5,346 bases of DNA, taken from an uncultured Aeromonadales bacterium (GTDB taxonomy: Bacteria > Pseudomonadota > Gammaproteobacteria > Enterobacterales > Succinivibrionaceae). The notes under the pieces were generated by a model. That model saw only the letters and a list, made by a program, of their open reading frames with translations, made no database searches and was not told the origin of the DNA. Positions 1-5,346 of this stretch are shown piece by piece (position 1 is the first letter of the stretch; each line of letters opens with the position of its first letter). The position numbers and the translations under genes are program-made. The DNA lies in contig CADBNP010000005.1 of NCBI GenBank assembly GCA_902796095.1, positions 1-5,346 on the forward strand. Direction: 5' to 3'.

Positions 1-8
1 AGAAAAAA

Positions 9-14
9 AGAGGA
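9..14 (+). promoter_or_regulatory. Shine-Dalgarno site of the aldo/keto reductase gene
   Basis: AGAGGA lies six bases before the ATG at 21. It is the clearest ribosome binding site in the window and supports this start. No promoter can be judged because only 20 bases precede the gene. Confidence 0.8.
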
Positions 15-20
15 TAAATC

Positions 21-857
21 ATGAAATATTTTACCCTTAACAACAATGTTCAGATTCCTTTGATTGGATATGGAACATGGCAGTCCCCCGACGATCAGAC
101 AACTGTAGAAGGCATTAAGTATGCGGTTTCCTGCGGATACCGTCTTATCGATACTGCCGCTATTTACGGAAATGAGGTAAGTGTGGGGCGGGGCATAGCT
201 GAATCCGGAATATCAAGAAATGAACTTTTTATAACCAGCAAGGTCTGGAATTCAGAACGCGGATATGAGAAAACTCTGGCTGCATTTGAAAAAACTCTTT
301 CAGATTTAGGACTAGATTATCTGGATCTGTATCTTATCCACTGGCCTGCATCGGCACACAGATTTGAAAACTGGGATGAAATTAATCTGGGTTCATGGAA
401 GGCAATGACGGAACTGTATAAAGCCGGACGGATAAGAGCGATCGGTGTATCCAATTTCAGGAGCCATCACCTTAAATCTCTTATGGAAACGGAAATCATG
501 CCGATGGTCAATCAGATAGAATTCCATCCGGGTCTGCTGCAGTCTGAAACTGTTGAGTACTGCAGGGAAAACAATATACTGGTGGAAGGCTGGTCCCCGC
601 TTGGTACTGGCAGGATGCTTCAAAATTCTGAACTTATTCAAATCGCCGGCAACTATAAGAAGTCGGTCGCCCAGATATGTTTGAGGTGGTGCTTTCAGCA
701 TGATGTTCTTCCTTTGCCCAAATCTGTAACACCCGAGAGGATCCGGGAGAATATTTCAATTTTTGATTTCGAGATCAATTCCGAAGATATGAAAAGAATT
801 GATTCTCTGGCTAATTTCGGAGGATCCGGACTGGATCCTGATGAAGTAAATTTTTAA
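21..857 (+). CDS. Aldo/keto reductase, 278 aa (2,5-diketo-D-gluconate reductase-like group)
   Basis: This is a cytosolic NAD(P)H-dependent oxidoreductase that would reduce aldehydes or ketones to alcohols; its substrate cannot be read from sequence. It covers the whole single-domain (beta/alpha)8 family length. The tetrad is complete: D44 in GYRLIDTA, Y49, K74 in TSKVW and H107 in LIHWP. All three family signatures are present: GYRLIDTAAIYGNE (39-52), RAIGVSNF (139-146), and LPKSVTPER (232-240) followed by E243 and N244. The last one binds the 2'-phosphate of NADPH in known members. The C-terminus, LDPDEVNF, is also typical. The start is set by a strong Shine-Dalgarno at 9-14. The gene runs in the same direction as the rest but is 216 bases from gene 2, with a weak terminator-like element between, so it is probably a separate unit. 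Nothing suggests truncation or decay. The family is certain; the substrate is unknown. Confidence 0.95.
   Translation: MKYFTLNNNVQIPLIGYGTWQSPDDQTTVEGIKYAVSCGYRLIDTAAIYGNEVSVGRGIAESGISRNELFITSKVWNSERGYEKTLAAFEKTLSDLGLDYLDLYLIHWPASAHRFENWDEINLGSWKAMTELYKAGRIRAIGVSNFRSHHLKSLMETEIMPMVNQIEFHPGLLQSETVEYCRENNILVEGWSPLGTGRMLQNSELIQIAGNYKKSVAQICLRWCFQHDVLPLPKSVTPERIRENISIFDFEINSEDMKRIDSLANFGGSGLDPDEVNF
821..839 (+). repeat. Perfect 7-bp inverted repeat at the 3' end of the reductase gene
   Basis: AGGATCC (821-827), a loop of GGACT, then GGATCCT (833-839). It lies inside the coding sequence, 15 bases before the stop codon. In RNA it could form a fairly stable hairpin that protects or helps end the transcript. 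The nearest T-run starts 28 bases downstream, so it is not a classical intrinsic terminator by itself. It may simply reflect the codons used for GGSGLDP. Confidence 0.45.
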
Positions 858-874
858 ACATGTTTATTTTTTTT
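855..874 (+). terminator. Weak terminator-like palindrome plus T-run after the reductase gene
   Basis: The 12-base palindrome TAAACATGTTTA includes the stop codon and is followed directly by eight T residues (867-874). The RNA stem would be only about four A-U pairs around CATG, which is weak. The GC-rich hairpin at 821-839 lies just upstream and may add to termination. This is the best termination candidate between genes 1 and 2, but not a convincing one. Confidence 0.35.
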
Positions 875-1015
875 ATCCTGTACTGACTACTGTGCAAGTC
901 GGAATAACACTTTTTATCATTATTTCTGAAACAGGATTGCGATACCGGTCGTTGAATGATCATAGATATGTGCAGTCCTGTAGTTATGCTTTCGTGCTTA
1001 GTCAGCGACAGTCCG

Positions 1016-1051
1016 CAAATTTAAACTCAGGAATTTTGGGACAAATTTAAA
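1016..1051 (+). repeat. Pair of 10-base direct repeats upstream of the 441-aa gene
   Basis: CAAATTTAAA occurs at 1016-1025 and again at 1042-1051, spaced 26 bases start to start, ending 22 bases before the ATG at 1074. AT-rich repeats at this position could be operator half-sites for a regulator. AT-rich intergenic DNA can also give such a match by chance. I see nothing else clear in the 858-1073 gap: no tRNA and no convincing small gene. Confidence 0.35.
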
Positions 1052-1065
1052 TAACACAAGATACA
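1036..1065 (+). promoter_or_regulatory. Possible weak promoter of the 441-aa gene
   Basis: TTGGGA (1036-1041) resembles a -35 box. GATACA (1060-1065), 18 bases further on, shares only the central ATA with a -10 box. If used, transcription would start close to the ATG at 1074, giving a leaderless or nearly leaderless message. That would fit the absence of any Shine-Dalgarno there. The match is poor, so this is only a suggestion. Confidence 0.15.
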
Positions 1066-1073
1066 GTTTTATT

Positions 1074-2399
1074 ATGAAAAATCCGATTGCTGAACTGAAT
1101 AACACCTCTGTTGATTCATACATCACAAGATACATGGATGTTCTTGAAGAATGCATCCAAGGCTTTAACATCATTACAATTCCGGAAATAAAGGAGGAAT
1201 TTTTCAGTTTTAACGATATTGAGCATGAATGTTCAGAGTATCTTAAAACCCATACAGAATTTGCGTTGAAGCTGACTCTGGATACAATCACTGAGTTTAT
1301 GAAAAAAGGGAAAAAATGTCCTTTCAGATCCGGAAGAGAAAAAGCGCCTGTTTTTCTTAAAGGGGAGAGTGCTTATTCATATTTTGTGTATTCATACATG
1401 AAGCAGAGATACCTGATCCGGAAATTTGTACCGGACGATTTCTACGTTTCTGTTACAGAAAGAATGAAAGATCTCTGCCTGAAGTACAGCAACACTCCGG
1501 CCTTTTTTACAGATGGCAGAACAAATGAAACAGAATTCATTCTGTCTGAGGTAAATGAATCATCAAAAGACAATATGGCAGATGCATTTTCCTGCTCCTG
1601 TGACTCTAATCTTTTTTCAGTGATTGATCGACTTTTTGCAGAAAACAAGGATGCCGTCATTGACACCGACTGTGATAATTCTGACAGCAGAAAAAACGAT
1701 GAAGAGTCAGAGGACATTCAGCTTGTACAAAAAGCATCAGAACTTGGGGTAATGCCGTGGGAACTTTTACCGCTAAAGGATGAATACAGAAACATACCTT
1801 TTTCCCAGTGGGATGTGAAGCCGGTGCTTCCGGTAATCAACTATTTTCCATATCTTGACATTGAAGAATACGAATTTAAAAGCTACGGTTTAAGAGACGG
1901 AATTTTCCTGGCCGAAGACGCCTATGCCGACTTTTACGGTCTGGATTCTTTTTCTCTGGATTTGTACTCTGAACCGTCAGATCAGTACATCAGTGAGCTC
2001 CTGAAGGCAATGATTGCCGGAAGAAAATCCATGGAGGAAGCTGATTTTCATGAATATCTTAAAAAGATGATTAAACTGAAAGCCTCAGAGGAACGGAAGA
2101 TAGAGAAAATCAGACAGGAATATATTGAGGACGGTGATAAGAACCTGTTTGAAGGTTATCTTGAAGACATCAGAGAGTCAATAGTTGCTTTTCCGGAAGA
2201 GGACGATGAGTATATTGGTACGCTCAGCGATAAAGAGCTTGAAAATTACGTCAGAAGGAAATTTCTGATAGAAAGAAACAAAAAGCGTTTGAAAGTAAAG
2301 TTGTTTATCGACTGGAACAGAAAGCGAGTATATCCTAAAATTTTGGTTAAAAATAAAAACGGAAAAAGAAACGCAAGGAAATCGCAGCAGCAGTCTTAG
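1074..2399 (+). CDS. Hypothetical protein, 441 aa, acidic middle and basic tail
   Basis: I do not recognise this protein. It has no signal peptide and no membrane segment, so it is probably cytosolic. Residues 1-150 look globular, rich in aromatic and charged residues. Residues 160-216 are a polar, acidic, Ser/Asp/Glu-rich stretch, probably a flexible linker. Residues 220-300 look folded again, with many aromatic and acidic residues (around PWELLPL, INYFPYLD and ADFYGLD). Residues 303-405 look mostly helical and charged. The last 50 residues are strongly basic (RNKKRLKVK, then WNRKR and KNKNGKRNARK), which could bind nucleic acid. The seven cysteines do not form an evident metal site. The ATG at 1074 is the first usable start after the in-frame TAG at 999; it has no visible Shine-Dalgarno. 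The length, sensible composition and long intact frame make it a real gene. Its job is unknown; downstream neighbours encode a PIN-like putative RNase and an ATPase-nuclease. Confidence 0.85.
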   Translation: MKNPIAELNNTSVDSYITRYMDVLEECIQGFNIITIPEIKEEFFSFNDIEHECSEYLKTHTEFALKLTLDTITEFMKKGKKCPFRSGREKAPVFLKGESAYSYFVYSYMKQRYLIRKFVPDDFYVSVTERMKDLCLKYSNTPAFFTDGRTNETEFILSEVNESSKDNMADAFSCSCDSNLFSVIDRLFAENKDAVIDTDCDNSDSRKNDEESEDIQLVQKASELGVMPWELLPLKDEYRNIPFSQWDVKPVLPVINYFPYLDIEEYEFKSYGLRDGIFLAEDAYADFYGLDSFSLDLYSEPSDQYISELLKAMIAGRKSMEEADFHEYLKKMIKLKASEERKIEKIRQEYIEDGDKNLFEGYLEDIRESIVAFPEEDDEYIGTLSDKELENYVRRKFLIERNKKRLKVKLFIDWNRKRVYPKILVKNKNGKRNARKSQQQS

Positions 2400-2433
2400 A
2401 TTTCTTCCTATCCCTGACAAAGGATTGAATAAA

Positions 2434-2449
2434 GATCTGAAAGCAGATC
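2434..2449 (+). repeat. Perfect 6-bp hairpin after the 441-aa gene
   Basis: GATCTG (2434-2439), a loop of AAAG, then CAGATC (2444-2449), starting 35 bases after the stop at 2399. No T-run follows, so it is not an intrinsic terminator. It could stabilise the 3' end of the message or be a palindromic protein site. Confidence 0.4.
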
Positions 2450-2482
2450 AGTCGTGAGAGTTAAATTTCCGTTTGTAATCTG

Positions 2483-2581
2483 ATGCACTCAGGAAACAGC
2501 GGTAAAAAAGAAGTTAAAAGGATTTGGCAAAAAAACGGCTTTTTCCTGATGGAATGCGATTGCCGGTTTTCCTGCCATTAA
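2483..2581 (+). pseudogene. Short open frame, 32 codons, possible relic with a HicA-like N-terminus
   Basis: An ATG at 2483 opens a 32-codon frame ending in TAA at 2579-2581. It includes the stretch KEVKRIWQKNGF, which resembles the first helix of HicA-type mRNA interferases (pattern KEVIKxLxKNGF). The frame then loses similarity and stops before the GSH motif with the catalytic histidine, so no active toxin could be made. There is no Shine-Dalgarno and no recognisable HicB partner. The other two frames over this stretch are also partly open, so chance is a serious alternative. It lies in the 224-base gap before the PIN-like gene, where I see no other gene. Confidence 0.15.
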
Positions 2582-2604
2582 TGAGTCTGGATTTACGATA
2601 CCGC

Positions 2605-2611
2605 AAAAGGA
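2605..2611 (+). promoter_or_regulatory. Likely ribosome binding site of the PIN-like gene
   Basis: AAAAGGA sits 12 bases before the GTG at 2624, longer than usual spacing. There is no ATG, GTG or TTG in frame between the upstream stop (TGA at 2582-2584) and this GTG, and the core strand YFIDFEN follows at once. The GTG is therefore the only standard start that keeps the whole domain. Confidence 0.5.
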
Positions 2612-2623
2612 TATTTACAGGCA

Positions 2624-3595
2624 GTGAGTAATTGCTACTTTATTGATTTTGAGAACGTGCGTAATTCGGGTCTAAGCAATCTGAAGGGCCTGGATAAAGA
2701 CGATCTGATTTTTCTTTTCTATACTTCAGATACAGACACTATCACTCTGAATAACATTGATCTTCTCAATAATTCAGGATGCAGGTATGAATTGATTAAG
2801 GTTCCTGCAGGTTCTCAGTCTCTTGACCGGCATCTTATTTCCTTTGCCGGCTACGCTATCGGTATCCATGGCAATAAATTCGACTACATTATTGTCAGCA
2901 AGGACAAGGGTTATGACTGCATCATCAGTTTCTGGAAGGCAAGATGCGGGATATCAGCAAAAAGACAGGCTGCAGTTAATGTTAATTCAGCCAAAAAGAC
3001 GCCGGATGGTTCAAAAGCTGTCAAAGATAAGCAAACTGTCTGTAATTCCGGTAAACCTGCTCCCGCTCAAACGAACAGTAAACAGGATCCGGTTTTCATT
3101 CACTCAGAAATTCCTGAAAAGACTGATAAAATACTGCAGCTGGATTCCAGCAGTGAAGCAAAGGAAATTGATAATTATCTCAACAGCTGCTCTTCCGGTG
3201 ATTTGGTTGATAAAGTTAAAAAAGCTGTTTCTGACGGTCTTAAAGAAGAAGCACAGTTGAATGCTGTTTTCTGTAATCTTAAAAATCTGACTGAAAATTA
3301 TCGTAAAATTTATGAAGGAGTTAAGCCGCTGATAAAAAGGTATCTTAAGCAGGCAGTAAAGAAAAAAGAAGAAAAGGAATTAAAGTCTTCGTGTGATCAG
3401 AATGTTAAAGAAAAAGTACTGAACGTTCTGAAAGAAAAGAAATTTGGTGATGAGATTATTGACTCTGCTGCATCTGTCGTAAGTGAAAAACAATTTGAAA
3501 AAGACGGCAAACTTCAGATTTACAGAAATTTAATCGGTAAGTTCGGACAGGAGAAAGGACTGGAACTGTATCGCCTGATTAAGCCTCTTCTGTAA
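2624..3595 (+). CDS. PIN-like (NYN-type) domain protein with helical C-terminus, 323 aa
   Basis: Residues 1-110 form a PIN-like domain. The first strand, YFIDFENV (5-12), carries D9 and E10; D68 lies in SLDRHLISFAGYAIG; and SKDKGYD (92-98) supplies D94 and D98. In PIN and NYN folds such acidic residues bind the divalent metal that cuts RNA, so this is probably a cytosolic ribonuclease; its target is unknown. Relatives in gut Firmicutes usually read LDFQL where this protein has LDRHL. Residues 112-170 are a Lys/Ser/Pro-rich, probably disordered linker. Residues 175-323 are helical and charged, ending in KFGQEKGLELYRLIKPLL, a tail I associate with this family; it may bind partners or RNA. The start is GTG, kept because no other start preserves the first strand. 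Its stop is 144 bases from the ATPase-nuclease gene on the same strand. The fold is well supported; RNase activity is inferred. Confidence 0.85.
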   Translation: MSNCYFIDFENVRNSGLSNLKGLDKDDLIFLFYTSDTDTITLNNIDLLNNSGCRYELIKVPAGSQSLDRHLISFAGYAIGIHGNKFDYIIVSKDKGYDCIISFWKARCGISAKRQAAVNVNSAKKTPDGSKAVKDKQTVCNSGKPAPAQTNSKQDPVFIHSEIPEKTDKILQLDSSSEAKEIDNYLNSCSSGDLVDKVKKAVSDGLKEEAQLNAVFCNLKNLTENYRKIYEGVKPLIKRYLKQAVKKKEEKELKSSCDQNVKEKVLNVLKEKKFGDEIIDSAASVVSEKQFEKDGKLQIYRNLIGKFGQEKGLELYRLIKPLL

Positions 3596-3605
3596 AAATG
3601 ACAGT

Positions 3606-3622
3606 CGCATCCTGAAGATGCG
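3606..3622 (+). repeat. Perfect 6-bp hairpin just after the PIN-like gene
   Basis: CGCATC (3606-3611), a loop of CTGAA, then GATGCG (3617-3622), beginning 11 bases after the stop at 3595. The stem is G+C-rich enough to form in RNA. No T-run follows, so it is a poor terminator; it may protect the upstream message while allowing read-through into the ATPase gene. Confidence 0.45.
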
Positions 3623-3756
3623 TGGAACTCTTCGGTACTGCAGGTGATCATGTTCTCTATGCCGGGAGTTTGCTGCTTTACAAGCAGTATGCAGTCATCG
3701 AATCAGCTGACAAAAAGTTTTATGTACGGGATCTGAACAATGGGAATTTATCTTAA
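3622..3756 (+). CDS. Possible small gene or relic, 44 aa, overlapping the ATPase start
   Basis: A frame opening at GTG 3622 and ending with TAA at 3754-3756 encodes 44 residues with protein-like composition (for example YAGSLLLYKQYAVIESADKK and FYVRDLNN). It overlaps the first 17 bases of the ATPase gene, an arrangement often seen with translational coupling. I do not recognise the product. The start is weak: there is no clear Shine-Dalgarno, and the GTG touches a hairpin. The same frame extends upstream to ATG 3598, three bases after the PIN-like gene's stop codon, but is broken by TGA at 3613-3615. It could therefore be a small gene, the tail of a decayed one, or chance. No homology is claimed. 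Confidence 0.3.
   Translation: MELFGTAGDHVLYAGSLLLYKQYAVIESADKKFYVRDLNNGNLS
3673..3687 (+). repeat. Perfect 6-bp hairpin upstream of the ATPase-nuclease gene
   Basis: CTGCTT (3673-3678), a loop of TAC, then AAGCAG (3682-3687). It lies 52 bases before the ATG at 3740, inside the possible small frame at 3622-3756. With no T-run it is not a terminator. It could affect the leader RNA or be incidental. Confidence 0.3.
3728..3731 (+). promoter_or_regulatory. Weak Shine-Dalgarno of the ATPase-nuclease gene
   Basis: GGGA sits eight bases before the ATG at 3740. The match is short. The start itself is secure, because an in-frame TGA at 3734-3736 rules out any earlier one and the family's usual N-terminus, MGIYLNPG, follows. 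Confidence 0.45.
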
Positions 3757-5346
3757 TCCGGGAAAAGCCGGTTTTGAACAGGCTCTGAATTCCGAAATTT
3801 ATATCGACAAAACTGAGATGATTGGTTATCTGAACAGTATTGCAAATACTGAGCAGAAGTATGTCTGCGTATCCCGGCCAAGACGTTTCGGCAAGACAAT
3901 GACTGCCAAGATGATTTGTGCCTACTACGACAGAGAGGCTGACAGCAGATCACTGTTCGAAAAATGCAGAGTAAGTAAAGTCGAACTTGCATCCAATCAC
4001 AGGTGGGATGAATATCTTGGAAAATTTGATGTGATCAAACTGGTGATGACTGATTTTATGCAGGGTGCAGATTCCGTAAGTCAGATGCTGGAATACCTTT
4101 CAGATGAAGTCATTTCAGAATTAAAGGAAGCTTATCCCGATGTTCAGCATGGAAGCAGGATCAATCTGCGAACTGTAATGAACAGAATCTATAAAAGCAT
4201 GAACATTCAGTTTGTGATCGTCATGGATGAATGGGACGCCATTTTCCGCGAATATCCGTTTGATAAGGATGGTCAGAAAAAATACCTGGATTTTCTGATG
4301 GACTTTATGAAAGACAAAGATTATATCGCTCTCGCCTACATGACCGGCATTCTTCCGATAAAGAAATACGGAAAGCACTCCGCTCTTAACATGTTCGATG
4401 AATATTCCATGATCCATCCAATGCGGCTTGCTTCCTGCGCAGGTTTCACCGAGAAGGAGGTCAAGGATCTTTGTACTGAATATGAAATGAATTATGCCGC
4501 CGTATCAGACTGGTACAACGGTTACAGTCTCAGCGACTATATTCCTGTAGACATGAGGGATCACAGCAACATTCAGAACAGCGGAGAACATTACATCAGG
4601 ATCTACAATCCGCTGTCAGTTGTAAAGGCCATGCGAAGCGGAAAAATTGAAAACTACTGGAATCAGACTGAAACCTATGAGGCGCTGAGACGGTATATCG
4701 ACTGGAATTTTGACGGACTAAAGGAAAGTGTGGCAGTCCTGATGGACGGGGGACGAATAAATGTTGATATAACTGGATATCAGAATGACATGATCTCGTT
4801 CCGTAACAGGGACGACATTCTGACCATGCTGATCCATCTCGGATATCTCGGATACGACGGAAATACCGGAAAGATTTTTATTCCAAACAAGGAAGTCCTG
4901 GAAGTATTTAAAACTTCGACAGCGGACAGAGACTGGACAGTTACCTTTCGAGCACTTCAGAATTCCCGGAAACTGCTGGAGGCTACATGGAATCAGGATG
5001 AGAAAACTGTGGCTGAACTTCTGGAAGTCGCTCATGACAAAGCCGGCGACAGAGAGTACCACAGCGAGGCCGGACTTTCCTACGCTGTACAGCTGGCATA
5101 CTACGTGGCACAGGATCTGTACACGGTAATACCTGAGCTTGATACGGGAAAAGGCTATGCAGATCTGGCATATATTCCCAAAAAACCTGATATTCCGGCA
5201 ATGCTTATCGAGTTCAAATACGAGAAAAACGCAGATACCGCAATAGTCCAGATCCGCAGACAGAAGTATCCGGAAAGACTGGCGCTTTACAAAGACAACC
5301 TGATTCTCGTCGGGATCAGTTATGACAGGACTGTGTCCGGCAACAG
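3740..5346 (+). CDS. AAA-ATPase-like protein with C-terminal PD-(D/E)XK nuclease domain, 3' end cut by the window
   Basis: 535 codons are visible, plus two bases of the next. The N-terminus (MGIYLNPG, then YIDKT) and the P-loop variant SRPRRFGKT (45-53, with K52) are hallmarks of the AAA-ATPase-like family. The Walker B strand is FVIVMDEWDAIF (158-169, with D163 and E164), followed by a sensor-like strand, AYMTGILPI (199-207). A middle region with WYNGY (258-262) and IYNPLSV (288-294) is also typical. The C-terminal PD-(D/E)XK nuclease core has E443, D475 in GYADLAYIP, and E491-x-K493 in LIEFKY. Both active sites therefore look intact. Members occur in many copies in gut bacteria, and their biological role is poorly known; proposals include defence or mobile-element functions. 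Usual members end shortly after the strand seen at the edge (LILVGISYD), so only a short tail is missing. The start is fixed by a TGA just upstream. DNA rather than RNA as the substrate is assumed from the fold. Confidence 0.92.
   Translation, partial: MGIYLNPGKAGFEQALNSEIYIDKTEMIGYLNSIANTEQKYVCVSRPRRFGKTMTAKMICAYYDREADSRSLFEKCRVSKVELASNHRWDEYLGKFDVIKLVMTDFMQGADSVSQMLEYLSDEVISELKEAYPDVQHGSRINLRTVMNRIYKSMNIQFVIVMDEWDAIFREYPFDKDGQKKYLDFLMDFMKDKDYIALAYMTGILPIKKYGKHSALNMFDEYSMIHPMRLASCAGFTEKEVKDLCTEYEMNYAAVSDWYNGYSLSDYIPVDMRDHSNIQNSGEHYIRIYNPLSVVKAMRSGKIENYWNQTETYEALRRYIDWNFDGLKESVAVLMDGGRINVDITGYQNDMISFRNRDDILTMLIHLGYLGYDGNTGKIFIPNKEVLEVFKTSTADRDWTVTFRALQNSRKLLEATWNQDEKTVAELLEVAHDKAGDREYHSEAGLSYAVQLAYYVAQDLYTVIPELDTGKGYADLAYIPKKPDIPAMLIEFKYEKNADTAIVQIRRQKYPERLALYKDNLILVGISYDRTVSGN

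Noticed and set aside
393..701. Minus-strand frame of 102 codons inside the reductase gene
   Set aside because: It is wholly antisense to a gene with complete family signatures, so it is a shadow.
811..963. Minus-strand open frame of about 50 codons from ATG at 963
   Set aside because: It runs into the end of the reductase gene, has no ribosome site I can see and a composition without recognisable motifs; most likely chance.
998..1717. Minus-strand frames of 97 and 91 codons (998-1291 and 1442-1717)
   Set aside because: Both mirror the 441-aa gene. Their Ser/Phe-rich composition is what the complement of Glu/Lys/Asp-rich coding DNA gives.
2526..2546. GGCAAAAAAACGGCTTTTTCC as an intrinsic terminator
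   Set aside because: The stem is mostly A-T with a bulged C, and the five T residues are part of the stem rather than a tail after it.
2823..3260. Plus-strand frame of 145 codons inside the PIN-like gene
   Set aside because: It is out of frame with a domain whose active-site motifs are clear, and its own translation has no recognisable features.
3598..3640. TGA at 3613-3615 as a selenocysteine codon
   Set aside because: Bacterial SECIS hairpins begin just after the UGA; here the UGA is in the loop of the hairpin, and no selenoprotein family is recognisable.
3753..5201. Minus-strand frames of 72-114 codons opposite the ATPase-nuclease gene
   Set aside because: The sense strand encodes every expected motif of a known family across these positions, so these are shadows.
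21..5346. Alternative genetic code with TGA read as an amino acid
   Set aside because: The recognisable proteins are complete with standard stops and use TGG for Trp. A TGA directly before the ATPase start falls where the family's N-terminus normally begins.

Overview
The window holds four genes, all on the + strand, separated by three gaps of 216, 224 and 144 bases that look non-coding or degraded. It shows no rRNA, tRNA, CRISPR array, insertion sequence or integrase. GC content looks moderate to low (around 40-45% by eye). Start sites range from a good Shine-Dalgarno (gene 1) to none visible (gene 2). The gene families suggest an anaerobic gut or rumen bacterium: PIN-like proteins with the SKDKGYD motif, and AAA-ATPase/PD-(D/E)XK proteins starting MGIYLNPG, are both typical of Clostridia such as Lachnospiraceae. 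The second family also occurs in other gut lineages, so the organism is a guess and cannot be fixed to genus.

Layout: (1) 21-857 is an aldo/keto reductase with an intact catalytic tetrad, a metabolic gene probably unrelated to what follows. A weak terminator-like palindrome and T-run follow its stop. (2) 1074-2399 encodes a 441-residue protein that I do not recognise. It has an acidic, low-complexity middle and a very basic tail. (3) 2624-3595 encodes a PIN-like (NYN-type) putative RNase domain joined by a flexible linker to a helical C-terminal region; it starts at GTG. (4) 3740 to the window edge encodes an AAA-ATPase-like protein with a C-terminal PD-(D/E)XK nuclease domain. Both active sites look intact and only the last residues are cut off by the window.

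Genes 2 to 4 form the interesting part: an orphan protein, a putative RNase and an ATPase-nuclease on one strand, with no strong intrinsic terminator visible between them. They could form an accessory module for nucleic-acid processing or defence. The sequence alone does not show that they work together, and the gaps of 224 and 144 bases are long for a tight operon. The gaps contain three perfect short hairpins without U-tracts. They also contain short protein-like open frames (2483-2581 and 3622-3756) that may be small genes, relics or chance. The second overlaps the start of the ATPase gene by 17 bases.
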